A DNA stretch of 64,000 nucleotides from Cupriavidus sp. 2SB (GCF_005503625.1 NZ_SCMX01000016.1:1-64000), one strand, 5' to 3'. Positions 52,730 through 62,297 are shown, counted from the first letter of the stretch. Numbers and translations are program-made. Notes: generated by a model from the sequence alone, not told the origin.

Positions 52730-55700
52730 ATGGAATTCCTGAAACGTTGTGTCGCCGTGCTGTGCTCTCGGCAGACGCTGCTTATCCTGGCGTTGGCCGT
52801 CGTGGGGCTCGCCGTCTGGTTCATTGGACCGCTATTGAGTTTTGGCGGACTTCAACCTCTCTCCGGAATCGGAGCTCGGGTCACGGTCATTGTTCTCTTG
52901 TTGGCGCTGGGGATGTTCCTGCTCCGACGGTGGTCCATTGCGCTGATCGCAGTGGGTGCGCTCTGTGTGCTGATTTGGTATGCAGGTCCCTTGCTTGCAT
53001 TCGACAGCGTGCATCCGCTGTCATCCGAGACGGTCCGAGTCGTTATCATCGCGGCGCTCATTTTCGTCGTCGTGTCTTACGAGGTCTATCAGTTCCTCCG
53101 TCGCTCGCAAGCCGATGGATCGTCGCTCGACAAGATTCTCAATTTTGGCGCCAAGCGACCAGAACTCGTCGGCAAGGAGGACATCGCAAAGGTGCGCATC
53201 GTCGTCTGCGAAGCATTGAACCAGCTCAAGAGCATGCGCACCCACCGCGGCCTGGCGCGCCTTTTCGAGGGACAGCGCTATCTCTATGAGTTGCCGTGGT
53301 ACATGACGGTCGGGGCGCCAGGCGTCGGCAAGACCACCGCGCTACTCAATGCCGGCATGCAGTTCCCGCTACCTGAACAGATGAGCAAGGCGGCGCGAAC
53401 CCTGCGCGGCACCGTCAATACGGATTGGTGGTTTACGAACGAAGCGATCTTGATCGATACGGCCGGTCGCTACACCACCCACGAAAGGGACGCGAGAGTT
53501 GACTCGGCGGAATGGACAGGGTTTCTCGGCATGCTGCGCAAGCACCGTAGCCGCGCACCAATCAATGGCGTCATTGTTGCAATCAGCGTGCAGGCGCTCC
53601 TGACCCAGACGCACCAGGAGCGTGCGCTTGAAGCGGCGAGCCTGCGCGCTCGGCTTGGTGACTTGCGTCGTGACCTCGGCATTCAATTTCCGATCTACGT
53701 GCTGGTCACGAAGATGGATCTGCTTTCCGGTTTCGAGGATTATTTTCAATATCTCGGCAGCGAGGGGCGCGCACAGCCTTGGGGCTTTACGCTGCCCTAT
53801 CGCAATAGGCCTCGCAAGCGGGGGGAGGCGGTTGTACCGCTTGACCAGCAATGCCGCCATGAAATGGCGTTGCTGGTCAAGCGATTGCAGAGCGGATTGG
53901 ACGCGCGGCTGTATGAAGAGTACGACACCAATCGGCGAAAGGCGCTCTTTGGGCTGCCCCAGGAAGTGACTTGCCTGACCGAGCCGCTGGTCGACATGCT
54001 CTCGCAAGTGTTCCTCGGATCCCGCTTCGACGATACCGAGCGCACCCACATGCTGCGGGGCGTGTACTTCACCAGCGCTGCCCAGACGGAGGGGAGCGTG
54101 GTGGCTGATCATGGAACGCTCCTGCGACGGCTTGACCGCGACCAGTCGAGTACCGGAGATGACCCGGATTACCTGCCGTCGGCGTTGGGAGAGTCCGCCG
54201 GATATGCTGCCCCCCCGATCGCGACCGGTAGCCGCAGCTATTTCCTGCAGGACGTCATCAAGGGAATCATCGTCCCGGAGGCGCACCTCGTAAAGCCCAA
54301 TCTTCGCTGGGAAATGCGTTTCAGGCTGTTGCGAATACTCGGTCACGGTCTCGCATTGGTGATTTTCCTGTGGCTGGCGGGATCCCTGTATGCCAGCTTC
54401 AAAAACAATCGAGACTATCTGGACCTGGTGCAGGACAAAGCCAGGATGCTGACGAGCACCGTGACGGGGTACTACAAGGAACCGCAGCCGCAGGTCACGC
54501 CTGAAGTGCTGGCAGCCGCCAAGGATTTGCCGACCCACCTCGGTTTGAACCTCCCGGCGCCATCCCTGGACTGGCGCTACGGATTGTATGCCGCACCGCA
54601 AATTCTGGATGCCGCGACGTTGACCCATGCCAAGCTGGAAGACAACCTGTTGGTGCCGTATCTTGTGCGTCGTATCGAATCGGTACTCGGCGAGGCGGTG
54701 GGTAGACAGGATGCCAAGCACACATACGATACCTTGCGCATCTACCTGATGCTGCATGACAAGGAAAAGTACGAAGCATCGGATGTGCGCAACTGGGTGC
54801 AAGACGATTGGACGAACGGAAGCGGCGCCGATGCCTTTGGAGATCGTGTTGTCATCCTCGATCACATGAACGCATTACTCGATGGTCGGAGACCGGTGCA
54901 GTCTCCCTACGCGAAGAATGAGGCATTGATTCGCGCAGCTAGAGACTTCCTCGACAGCAGTACGTCCGTCGAGCGTTTGTATGACCGGGCGAAGTCGGCC
55001 ATGCTGGGGGATGCGCCGCAGGATTTCACGCTGGTTCGGGCAGTTGGGCCGCAGGCAGGAACAGTATTTACCCGGGCCAGCGGGGAGCCACTCGAACGGG
55101 GCATACCGGGACTCTTCACGTACGCGGGTTACCATGAGCTGTTCAATTCCCGTCTGCCGGAGTTTGTGGGCGAGGCCCAACGCATGGACATCTGGGTGAT
55201 GGGCAGAAGCCAAAGCATCGGTGCTCAAAAAAAAAGGCTTGAAAGCGTAGCAGGCAAGCTTGCCATTAACGATCCACTCACGCGCGAGATTCGGCGACTC
55301 TATCTGAACGAGTATGCGCAACTGTGGACCGAGTTCCTCTCGGATATCAGGACCGTTACAGGAAACAATCTCGCTTTCGACCTGGAGATCGTGCGTACAT
55401 TCGCTGCGCCGGATTCGCCTCTGGCGCGGCTCGGGCGCGCCACAGTACATGAAACGACATTAAGCAAGCCAACCGATGACGAAGAGAAATCACTAGCCGA
55501 CAAGGCGCTTGCTGTTCTCGATAAAAAGACCGAAAGGCTTGCAGGATTGAAAGTCCGGGCCGAAGCACGCCAGGAGCGGGAACTGGTGGACAGCCGCTTC
55601 GCCGCGTTGCGGGAAGTGGTGACCGGTTATGCGGACGCCACCCCCGCGAGTGCAACGACCATTGCCGGCAAGGCACAGCTCGATAGTATTGCCGGACTGG

Positions 55701-56593
55701 TCAACGCGTACTACACCAGCCTTGTGGTTGCCAACAATGCATTGAACACTCGCAACCTGCCGCCACCGGGGGACGCCGGCGCGCAACTCCGCATGGAAGC
55801 AGACAAGTTGCCAGCGCCATTCAAAACCGTGCTTGCCGACCTGGTGGTGCAGGGCGCGCGCGACGTCAACAAAGGGATCGGCGATATCCTGGTGGCCCAG
55901 ATGGATGCCGTGATAGGGGAAAGCTGCCGAAGCGCAATCGACGGAAAGTATCCGTTCTCTGTGAACTCAATGCATGACGTTGATCCAGAGGATTTCGCCA
56001 GAATCTTCGCGACTGGAGGAGTGCTCGATGATTTTTTCCAGAAGGTCCTGCTCCCTCATGTCGATATGACCGTGTCACCGTGGCGCTACAAGTTGACGGC
56101 GCCCGACGTGCCGCCCGTGGCGGGTCCCAGTCTCGTCCCGTTTCAGCGCGCCAGGGATATCCGCGAGGTTTTCTTCAGGGAACCCGGAGGAAAGAAGATG
56201 GCGTGGAAGGTCGATATCAAGGTCGTAGAGCTCGACCCCGAGATCATGGAGTTGAATATGGACTTCGATGGTCAGAGTCAGCGCTATGTGCATGGGCCTG
56301 TGATGCCGCTCAAGATCACCTGGCCCGGACCCCGCGGAGGACAGGGGGCGGGGATTGCGGCAAATCCCCGAGTACGGCCGGATACTTCTACGCTTTCGGC
56401 AGACGGACCGTGGGCGTTGCTGAGGGTGATTGCCAAAGGACGGCTGGCCGGTTCCGCATCTGCCAGCCACTTCGTAGCCGAATATGACTTCGATGGTCGC
56501 AAGGCAAAACTGGACATCAATACGGGGAGTCTTACAAATCCATGGACCACCGGCATGCTTCAATCATTCCAATGCCCGGGAAGGTCGGGATGA
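52730..56593 (+). CDS. tssM: T6SS membrane protein TssM (IcmF family)
   Basis: A 1287-aa inner-membrane protein. N-terminal helices lie within the first 130 residues, followed by a cytoplasmic NTPase-like domain with Walker A GAPGVGKTT from residue 195, and then another helix (LALVIFLWLAGSLYASF). The large periplasmic part follows, ending in a typical TssM beta domain (WPGPRGGQGAGIA). An intact Walker A is not universal in TssM, so nucleotide binding is possible here. The stop overlaps the next start. Confidence 0.95.
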   Translation: MEFLKRCVAVLCSRQTLLILALAVVGLAVWFIGPLLSFGGLQPLSGIGARVTVIVLLLALGMFLLRRWSIALIAVGALCVLIWYAGPLLAFDSVHPLSSETVRVVIIAALIFVVVSYEVYQFLRRSQADGSSLDKILNFGAKRPELVGKEDIAKVRIVVCEALNQLKSMRTHRGLARLFEGQRYLYELPWYMTVGAPGVGKTTALLNAGMQFPLPEQMSKAARTLRGTVNTDWWFTNEAILIDTAGRYTTHERDARVDSAEWTGFLGMLRKHRSRAPINGVIVAISVQALLTQTHQERALEAASLRARLGDLRRDLGIQFPIYVLVTKMDLLSGFEDYFQYLGSEGRAQPWGFTLPYRNRPRKRGEAVVPLDQQCRHEMALLVKRLQSGLDARLYEEYDTNRRKALFGLPQEVTCLTEPLVDMLSQVFLGSRFDDTERTHMLRGVYFTSAAQTEGSVVADHGTLLRRLDRDQSSTGDDPDYLPSALGESAGYAAPPIATGSRSYFLQDVIKGIIVPEAHLVKPNLRWEMRFRLLRILGHGLALVIFLWLAGSLYASFKNNRDYLDLVQDKARMLTSTVTGYYKEPQPQVTPEVLAAAKDLPTHLGLNLPAPSLDWRYGLYAAPQILDAATLTHAKLEDNLLVPYLVRRIESVLGEAVGRQDAKHTYDTLRIYLMLHDKEKYEASDVRNWVQDDWTNGSGADAFGDRVVILDHMNALLDGRRPVQSPYAKNEALIRAARDFLDSSTSVERLYDRAKSAMLGDAPQDFTLVRAVGPQAGTVFTRASGEPLERGIPGLFTYAGYHELFNSRLPEFVGEAQRMDIWVMGRSQSIGAQKKRLESVAGKLAINDPLTREIRRLYLNEYAQLWTEFLSDIRTVTGNNLAFDLEIVRTFAAPDSPLARLGRATVHETTLSKPTDDEEKSLADKALAVLDKKTERLAGLKVRAEARQERELVDSRFAALREVVTGYADATPASATTIAGKAQLDSIAGLVNAYYTSLVVANNALNTRNLPPPGDAGAQLRMEADKLPAPFKTVLADLVVQGARDVNKGIGDILVAQMDAVIGESCRSAIDGKYPFSVNSMHDVDPEDFARIFATGGVLDDFFQKVLLPHVDMTVSPWRYKLTAPDVPPVAGPSLVPFQRARDIREVFFREPGGKKMAWKVDIKVVELDPEIMELNMDFDGQSQRYVHGPVMPLKITWPGPRGGQGAGIAANPRVRPDTSTLSADGPWALLRVIAKGRLAGSASASHFVAEYDFDGRKAKLDINTGSLTNPWTTGMLQSFQCPGRSG

Positions 56594-57810
56594 TGAGCGG
56601 ACATCGAGCCACGAACTCTCTGCTCCAGCAGGCCCAGCCTTTGTTCTGGACACTCCACGCGCTGAGTCCGGACCTGGAATCGGCAGCCCACATGGATGTG
56701 TTGCAGACCGAAGCCCGCAGTGGGCTTGGAAAGTTCAGGTCTGCTTGTCGTGCGTCTTCGCTACATCACGATGCAATCGAGGCAGTTCACTACTGTTTCT
56801 GTGCCGCAATGGATCAGGCCGGAAGCCGCATCCGAGGCAGGGCGGATAGTTGCAGAGGATTGTGGCTGCAGCGGAGTCTGCTGAAGGAGTACTACAAAGA
56901 GAATGGCAGCGGCGAACAGTGTCGTCCATGGATTGCCAAATTGCAGCGCAACGGCAAACGTCACGCGGATGCGCTGGAAGTTATCGGCCATCTGATATCC
57001 CGTGGGCTACGCGACGAGCGGGGTGCCCCGATCTCCAATTATCAAGGCGTTGTACCGCAGCGGCACGACGATAGTCTGTCTCCGGCGGCTATGCAGTACA
57101 TACTCCTTCCGCCAGCGGTCTTGGAGCCCGCCACCCTACACGTCCTGGCGGAACGCAAGGCGGGACGCGTGTGGCTGGCGAGGTGGGTGGGAGCCGGCAT
57201 TGCGTTGCTATGCATCCTGGCCTACTTTCTCTATCGACAGCACAATGACAATCAGGCGCTGGCCAGAGAGGTCGAGCAACTTTCGGCGCGCGTCCTTTCA
57301 GAGCAAGCTTCGATGGACCAACGCATGGCGCGATTGCTGGCACCAGAGATCGCATCGGGCACGACGAGCCTGGGCAAGACGGGGGATCGTGTCTTCCTGC
57401 TTTTCAGCAGCGATTCGGGATTCGCAGCCAATAGCGCGGTAATCAAGCCACAACTCGCCAGGCAGCTTGATCAGCTTGGCACTGTGCTGGACGACACAGA
57501 TGGTCTTGTGACGGTTATCGGACACGCCGATGCATCTCTGGGGGCATACAACGGCGAGGCTGTAAATCTGGCGCTATCGCAAGCCCGCGCCATGGCGGTG
57601 GGCCGATACTTGCAGGAGAAAGGCGCCGCAGGCGGCAGGATTACCGTACTCGGCCGCGGGTCCGCGGATCCGATCGCCGACAATGGGACCGAGACGGGCA
57701 GGGCGTTGAACCGACGTATCGAGATTGTCATTGATCGAAGCCGACGAGACGCCGCACCGGCCACGAGCGGCGGCCCTCCCACCAGGGCCGACACCTCTCA
57801 CCGCCGGTAG
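56590..57810 (+). CDS. Second TssL-like protein with OmpA domain (TagL-like)
   Basis: A 406-aa protein with the same plan as TssL: a DotU-like helical domain (CRASSLHHDAIEAVHYCFCAAMDQAGS, WLQRSLLKEYYKENGSGEQC), a helix (WVGAGIALLCILAYFLYRQ) and an OmpA-like domain (VIGHADASLGAYNG to LNRRIEIVID). The cytoplasmic domain is much diverged from TssL of 51404. The start is fixed by overlap with the tssM stop (ATGATGA). It may be an extra peptidoglycan anchor for the membrane complex. It ends the right arm. Confidence 0.82.
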   Translation: MMSGHRATNSLLQQAQPLFWTLHALSPDLESAAHMDVLQTEARSGLGKFRSACRASSLHHDAIEAVHYCFCAAMDQAGSRIRGRADSCRGLWLQRSLLKEYYKENGSGEQCRPWIAKLQRNGKRHADALEVIGHLISRGLRDERGAPISNYQGVVPQRHDDSLSPAAMQYILLPPAVLEPATLHVLAERKAGRVWLARWVGAGIALLCILAYFLYRQHNDNQALAREVEQLSARVLSEQASMDQRMARLLAPEIASGTTSLGKTGDRVFLLFSSDSGFAANSAVIKPQLARQLDQLGTVLDDTDGLVTVIGHADASLGAYNGEAVNLALSQARAMAVGRYLQEKGAAGGRITVLGRGSADPIADNGTETGRALNRRIEIVIDRSRRDAAPATSGGPPTRADTSHRR

Positions 57811-57851
57811 TCTTTGTCTCACCCGAGAGCAGCGATAGTTGCGCTGCCCGC

Positions 57852-58394
57852 CTACAGCGGAATCCCCATCAGCATCACCGTGGCCGTGGTCCGGCTCACA
57901 CCGACCACGCGCCGCCAGCACTCGCCTGCGATACGTGCAATGGCCCGGATGGGATTGGCGCCGTGGAACTCACGCACCAGTCGGCGCACGATCCGCATCG
58001 GCAGCCGCACGCCCCGAGGCACTTCGTTGCGGCAGAACGCCACCTTGCGCACGTAGTCATCCACCTCCCAGAACCACGACGTACCTTGCGGGAAATACCC
58101 CACATCGCCCACCGCGAGCGTGTGCGTCACCCCCTGGCTGTCAGTCACGCGCACGCTGCCTTCGAGCACGACTACGATCTCGTCGATGTCGTAGTGCCAC
58201 TCGAATGAGCTGCGCGTGCAGTCCCATACCATGGTCCAGGCAAAACCGTCGACGGTGGACGAATGCAGGTTGCAGCGCGTGGTGGGCGACCCGCTGCGCA
58301 TCCACGATGCCTCGATCGGACACGGCGAATCGGGCAGGGCGCGAATACTCCCGAAGGTCCCGGCATGGCGCTGCTGTTCGGGCAAGTCTCCCAT
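57852..58394 (-). CDS. Cupin-domain protein (DUF861/EutQ-like)
   Basis: A 180-aa protein with a single cupin barrel: SSFEWHYDIDEIVVVLEGSVRVTDSQG, then VGDVGYFPQGTSWFWEVDDYVRKVAF, matching the sugar-binding-like DUF861 cupins. A helical C-terminal tail follows (VRLPMRIVRRLVREFHGANP). It has one His in the usual metal site, so metal binding is uncertain. It is a lone gene facing the T6SS arm from the right; no functional link is evident. Confidence 0.78.
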   Translation of the reverse strand: MGDLPEQQRHAGTFGSIRALPDSPCPIEASWMRSGSPTTRCNLHSSTVDGFAWTMVWDCTRSSFEWHYDIDEIVVVLEGSVRVTDSQGVTHTLAVGDVGYFPQGTSWFWEVDDYVRKVAFCRNEVPRGVRLPMRIVRRLVREFHGANPIRAIARIAGECWRRVVGVSRTTATVMLMGIPL

Positions 58395-58804
58395 GGCTTC
58401 TCTCTCCCCCGTCTATGCAGGTGTGGTCGGATAAGAGCGATGGTTCACCAAGCGGCGCGGCGGAAATATGCGGTGGCGTACAAAGAGTGGACGTTCATCG
58501 AGGAACAGGCATCGCACCCCGGTGCGACTTCCAAAAAAAGAACCCGCCTGGCGGTGAGGTCAGGCGGGCTGCAGGGGGAGTTGTCATACAGGACGGGTCA
58601 AGGTCCTGTGATGCATCGTAGGGTGCGTCGCAGCATGCGGCTGTAGGAGTTTGTCTGATTTTGCATTTCTAGCATTTTCTATACAGGTTTGGCGAAATTG
58701 AGCTGCCCTGCGGAATGCCTAGTCGTGCCAACGGTTTGCGGGGATTTTGCGGCTTTGCATCATTGCATGATCTAACAGACAACAAGGCATTAGCCCCACT
58801 AAAT
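58395..58804. other. Intergenic region with terminator, otherwise empty
   Basis: About 410 bases between the cupin gene and the arabinose-type operon. It holds the terminator at 58531-58568; the remaining part is moderately AT-rich (58640-58800), and I see no gene or structured RNA in it. Confidence 0.5.
58531..58568 (-). terminator. Terminator of the minus-strand arabinose-type operon
   Basis: CCCGCCTG (58543-58550) and CAGGCGGG (58561-58568) form an 8-bp stem. On the minus strand it is followed by a run of seven U (58532-58540 region). It lies about 240 bases after the DprE2-like gene, the last one of the operon. Confidence 0.7.
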
Positions 58805-59542
58805 TTAAAGTGCGAGGCGTCGAAACACCACGTCGGGGATCGCGCGGATGATCAGCATGATGTATCGCCAGAAACCGGGCACATAGGCCACGGCCACGCC
58901 GCTGTCGATGGCGTTGACGATGTGGCCGGCAGCGGCATCGGGGCTGATCCAGAGTGCGCCTTTGCGGAATGCGCTGGTCATCGGTGTATCGACGAAACCC
59001 GGCTTGATCGTGACCACGGACACGCCTGCCTTGGCGAGTCGCTGGCGCAGGCCGGACATGAAGGCCGTGACCATGGCCTTGGCGCTGCCGTACACGTAAT
59101 TGCTTTGCCGGCCGCGCTCGCCGGCGACGGACGAGATGACGGCGATGGTGCCGGCGCGGCGGCGTTCGAACAGGTTGGCGATCAATGTCAGCATGGCCAC
59201 CACGGACAGCGCGTTGGTGCGAAGCTCGGCCATGGTCAGGTCAACCGACTGCGCGCACGCGGCTTGATCGGATAACGTGCCGTGCGAGATCAGCACGGTG
59301 TCGATGCCGTCCAGGGCCGTGTCGGCCGCGCGGAGGATCGCGTCATGAGCGTGGAAGTCGTTGGCGTCCATCACGGCCATATGCACTTGCTTGGCACCAC
59401 GGGCGCGCAGGTCGTCCACCATGGCCTGGAGGCGTGGGGCGCTGCGGCCCACCAGAAACAGCGCGTCCCCGCGCTGGGCCATGCGTCGGGCGGTGGCTTC
59501 GGCAATGGCCGACGTTGCACCGATGATCAAGGTCTTCTTCAT
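58805..59542 (-). CDS. DprE2-like short-chain dehydrogenase
   Basis: A 245-aa SDR enzyme. NAD(P) loop: TLIIGATSAIAEATARRMAQ; the active site Ser/Tyr/Lys appears as VISSVAGERG and Y-GSAK in NYVYGSAKAMVTAFMSGLRQRL. The order after a DprE1-like gene matches mycobacterial DprE1-DprE2, where the oxidised 2'-keto sugar is reduced so that decaprenylphosphoryl-ribose becomes decaprenylphosphoryl-arabinose. The loop TSAIAEATAR is characteristic of DprE2. The start is five bases past the stop of the DprE1-like gene. Confidence 0.88.
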   Translation of the reverse strand: MKKTLIIGATSAIAEATARRMAQRGDALFLVGRSAPRLQAMVDDLRARGAKQVHMAVMDANDFHAHDAILRAADTALDGIDTVLISHGTLSDQAACAQSVDLTMAELRTNALSVVAMLTLIANLFERRRAGTIAVISSVAGERGRQSNYVYGSAKAMVTAFMSGLRQRLAKAGVSVVTIKPGFVDTPMTSAFRKGALWISPDAAAGHIVNAIDSGVAVAYVPGFWRYIMLIIRAIPDVVFRRLAL

Positions 59543-59547
59543 GTTTC

Positions 59548-60873
59548 CTACTCCCGATGGGATGGCCCATCCGTGACGCGTCGCCAGAAGCCCGACGAAA
59601 ACGCCGGATCGAGATACGGTGCGAGGGCTTCCCATTGCGGAAAGCCTGCGCGGAAGCACGCGCCGCTCATGCGGCCATCCTTGGCCGGATACAGTCGCCC
59701 ACCCGCACCAATCACGATGGCGTCGAGTCGTTCGAACAGTGCATGCACCGCGTGCCCTGCATTCGGAAAATCCAACGCCAGCGTGATGCCCGGACGCGGA
59801 AACGACAACAAGCCCGGCGACACCAGCGGCCCAAACTGTTTCAGCACACCCAGGAACGACGCGGCACGGCTGCGTCCGATCTCGGTCAGCAGTGTCTGCA
59901 ATACACGCGGCGCATCCTCTGGCGGAATCACGCACTGGTACTGAAAGAAGCCTTTCGGTCCGTACATACGATGCCACTGCAGGATGTGATCGAGCGGATA
60001 AAAGAACGTTTCGCAATGCGCCAGCCTGCTGGCCGGTGTGCGGCTGGCGCGGTGGAAATGCATCGTGTTGAAGGCGGTGACGCTGATCCGATTGACCAAC
60101 GACAACGGCGGGGTGAAGGGCATGCTGCGCGACGCCGCGCGATGCTGACCGGCTGGCTCGGCGCCCGCCTCGGCGTGATGCGCGCGCGTGAACAGTCCTC
60201 GCCCAACACGGCGTGTGCCGCCCGCGCAATCGATCCATGCCACCGTGTATTCGTCGTCGGCGTCGCGGCACAGCGCGAAGAATTCCTCGAGATTGCCGAA
60301 GCGCTCGGTAGTCTCGGCCACCCACGGCGAAGCGATGGGGCGCAACTGGATCTCGGCCCATAGCACCAGGCCGGTCAGACCAAGGCCGCCAATCGTCGCG
60401 GCAAACCAGTCGGCATTCTCCGTGGGCGAGCATTGCAGCAGCGTGCCATCGGAGCGGCGCAGCACCAGCGTCCGCACGTGGCGACCGAAGGTGCCGTGGC
60501 TGAGGTGGTTCTTGCCGTGCACGTCGTTGGCAATGGCGCCGCCCACGGTGACGAATCGCGTGCCCGGCGTCACGGGCAGGAACCAGTGCTGCGGCACGGC
60601 TACGCGCAGGATATCGGCCAGCAACACGCCGGCTTCGCAGCGCAGCACGCCGGTCGCCGGATCGAATGCCATGAAATGGTCGAGGTAGCGCGTGGAGAGC
60701 AGCGTGCCGCCCGGGTTCAGGCAACTGTCGCCATAGCTGCGCCCGTTGCCGAATGGCAGCATGGTCTGGCCTTCGGGCACGGGTGGCAGGGTGTCGAAGC
60801 GGCTGGGCAGTGCGCGCACCTCGCTATCGCTTGGCGTCGTGTGTCCCCAGGCATAGACCGTCTGCTGCATCAT
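59548..60873 (-). CDS. DprE1-like FAD oxidase (polyprenylphosphoryl-ribose 2'-oxidase)
   Basis: A 441-aa flavoprotein of the DprE1 family. The FAD domain shows MLPFGNGRSYGDSCLNPGG, PVTPGTRFVTVGGAIANDVHGKNH and GTFGRHVRTLVLR, which nearly match mycobacterial DprE1. The substrate domain ends with LDFPNAGHAVHALFERLD and GGRLYPAKDGRM, holding the catalytic Lys. The position equal to the benzothiazinone-target Cys387 of M. tuberculosis appears to be Ala366. Its ATG overlaps the HAD-UbiA stop (ATGA). It oxidises C2' of a lipid-linked ribose in the D-arabinose pathway. Confidence 0.9.
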   Translation of the reverse strand: MMQQTVYAWGHTTPSDSEVRALPSRFDTLPPVPEGQTMLPFGNGRSYGDSCLNPGGTLLSTRYLDHFMAFDPATGVLRCEAGVLLADILRVAVPQHWFLPVTPGTRFVTVGGAIANDVHGKNHLSHGTFGRHVRTLVLRRSDGTLLQCSPTENADWFAATIGGLGLTGLVLWAEIQLRPIASPWVAETTERFGNLEEFFALCRDADDEYTVAWIDCAGGTRRVGRGLFTRAHHAEAGAEPAGQHRAASRSMPFTPPLSLVNRISVTAFNTMHFHRASRTPASRLAHCETFFYPLDHILQWHRMYGPKGFFQYQCVIPPEDAPRVLQTLLTEIGRSRAASFLGVLKQFGPLVSPGLLSFPRPGITLALDFPNAGHAVHALFERLDAIVIGAGGRLYPAKDGRMSGACFRAGFPQWEALAPYLDPAFSSGFWRRVTDGPSHRE

Positions 60874-62297
60874 GTCGCGGCCCAGACCACCACCGCTGCC
60901 AGCACGCCAATGACCACGCTGGCGCGGTCGCGCAGCGCGAACATCACCGGATCGTCATGCATCTGGCCGCGATGCGAAACTACCCAGACGCGCGTGATCC
61001 AGTACAGCATCAGCGGACACAGCGCCCACAGCACCTGCGGCTGGCGATACAGGACCTCCACCACAGGGTTGTTGATGTAGAGCGCCAGCACCAGCACGCA
61101 CATATAGCCGGCGCCGGTGCCCAGGCTCTCCAGCAGCGCAAGATCGTCGAGCCGATATCCACGTCCCGCCGCTTCAAGCTTGCCTTCGCCTTTCATCACC
61201 TGCAGTTCGGCAAAGCGCTTGACCAGCGCCAGGCTCAGGAACAGGAACAGTGAGAACAGCAGCAGCCACAGGGACAGCGGCACGTCCACGGCGGCGGCAC
61301 CGGCCACGATGCGAATCGTGTAAAGACCGGCCAGGCACAGCACATCCACAATCACCAACTGCTTGATGCCGAGCGTATAGCCGAGCGTCAGCAGGTAGTA
61401 CGCGGCGAGCACGAGGCCGAACTTGAGCGGCAGCAGCATGGCAATGCCCGCCGTGGCGAACAGCAGCAGCGGAATCAGCACAAAGCCAGCCTTGAGCGGC
61501 AGCGCGCCGCTGGCGAATGGTCGCAATGCCTTGCGCGGATGCTGGCGGTCGGCTTCGACATCGAGCATGTCGTTGAGCACGTAGACCGACGACGCACACA
61601 GGCAGAACGCCAGCAGACCGAGCGCCGCGTGACCCAGTGCCGTGGGATCGAGCCCACGATGCGCGGCCAGCAGTGGCACCAGTAACAGCACGTTCTTGGC
61701 CCATTGGTGCGGGCGCAGCAGCTTCAACACGGCGCGGGCATGGTGGCCGGGCGAGCCAAACGTGCGATAGACCTCGGTCACCTTGCGTGCGCGTTCTTCC
61801 AGATTGCCGTGGCCGTTGACCACCACGCCGCCCCGGCTGACGGACCAGACGTGCAGGTCCACGCGATCGTTGCCGCAGTAGTCGAAGGCGCGCGAGCCGA
61901 ACTTGGCCACGAGCATGTCCGCTTTCTGCTTGCCGGAGAGGTTCAGCGTGTCAGTACTGGCGAGCACGCCATCGAACAGTTGCAGGTGCTTTGCCACGGC
62001 CTCGGCCAGACGCTGGTTCGATGCGGTGCACAGCCAGATCTGCCGGCCATCGCGCTTCTCGTCGGTCAGCCACTGCACGAATTCGCGATGGAAAGGCAGT
62101 ACCGCATGGTTGAGCAGCACACGACTGGCAATCTGCGCCTTGAGGTGTGCCTTGCCGCCCCGGAACAGCCACCACGGCAGCAGGAAGAGGTAGAGCGGAT
62201 TCTTGCGCAGCAGCGCCACGCAGGTCTCCATGAGCAGGTCTCCGTGGATCAGCGTGCCGTCGAGGTCAACGCACAGCGGAACGGCGGCGTGGCTCAT
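60870..62297 (-). CDS. HAD phosphatase fused to UbiA prenyltransferase
   Basis: A 475-aa protein. Residues 1-190 are a HAD-type phosphatase, with the nucleophile motif VD11-LD13-GTL and the later DMLVAKFGSRAFDYCGND. Residues about 195-475 are a UbiA-type membrane prenyltransferase with seven to nine helices and the NDMLDVEADRQHPRK metal motif. In mycobacteria a UbiA enzyme (Rv3806c) joins decaprenyl phosphate to PRPP, and a separate phosphatase removes the 5'-phosphate. A fusion would do both, supplying the DprE1 substrate. It is coupled by ATGA overlaps to both neighbours. Confidence 0.88.
   Translation of the reverse strand: MSHAAVPLCVDLDGTLIHGDLLMETCVALLRKNPLYLFLLPWWLFRGGKAHLKAQIASRVLLNHAVLPFHREFVQWLTDEKRDGRQIWLCTASNQRLAEAVAKHLQLFDGVLASTDTLNLSGKQKADMLVAKFGSRAFDYCGNDRVDLHVWSVSRGGVVVNGHGNLEERARKVTEVYRTFGSPGHHARAVLKLLRPHQWAKNVLLLVPLLAAHRGLDPTALGHAALGLLAFCLCASSVYVLNDMLDVEADRQHPRKALRPFASGALPLKAGFVLIPLLLFATAGIAMLLPLKFGLVLAAYYLLTLGYTLGIKQLVIVDVLCLAGLYTIRIVAGAAAVDVPLSLWLLLFSLFLFLSLALVKRFAELQVMKGEGKLEAAGRGYRLDDLALLESLGTGAGYMCVLVLALYINNPVVEVLYRQPQVLWALCPLMLYWITRVWVVSHRGQMHDDPVMFALRDRASVVIGVLAAVVVWAAT

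Noticed and set aside
53369..54865. A 498-codon minus-strand frame inside tssM.
   Set aside because: It lies opposite conserved TssM sequence and has no recognisable domain or ribosome binding site.
28506..57810. Phage-tail-like genes (VgrG, Hcp, sheath proteins) as a prophage.
   Set aside because: The complete TssJKLM membrane complex and TssBC sheath identify a type VI secretion system; no capsid, terminase or integrase is present.
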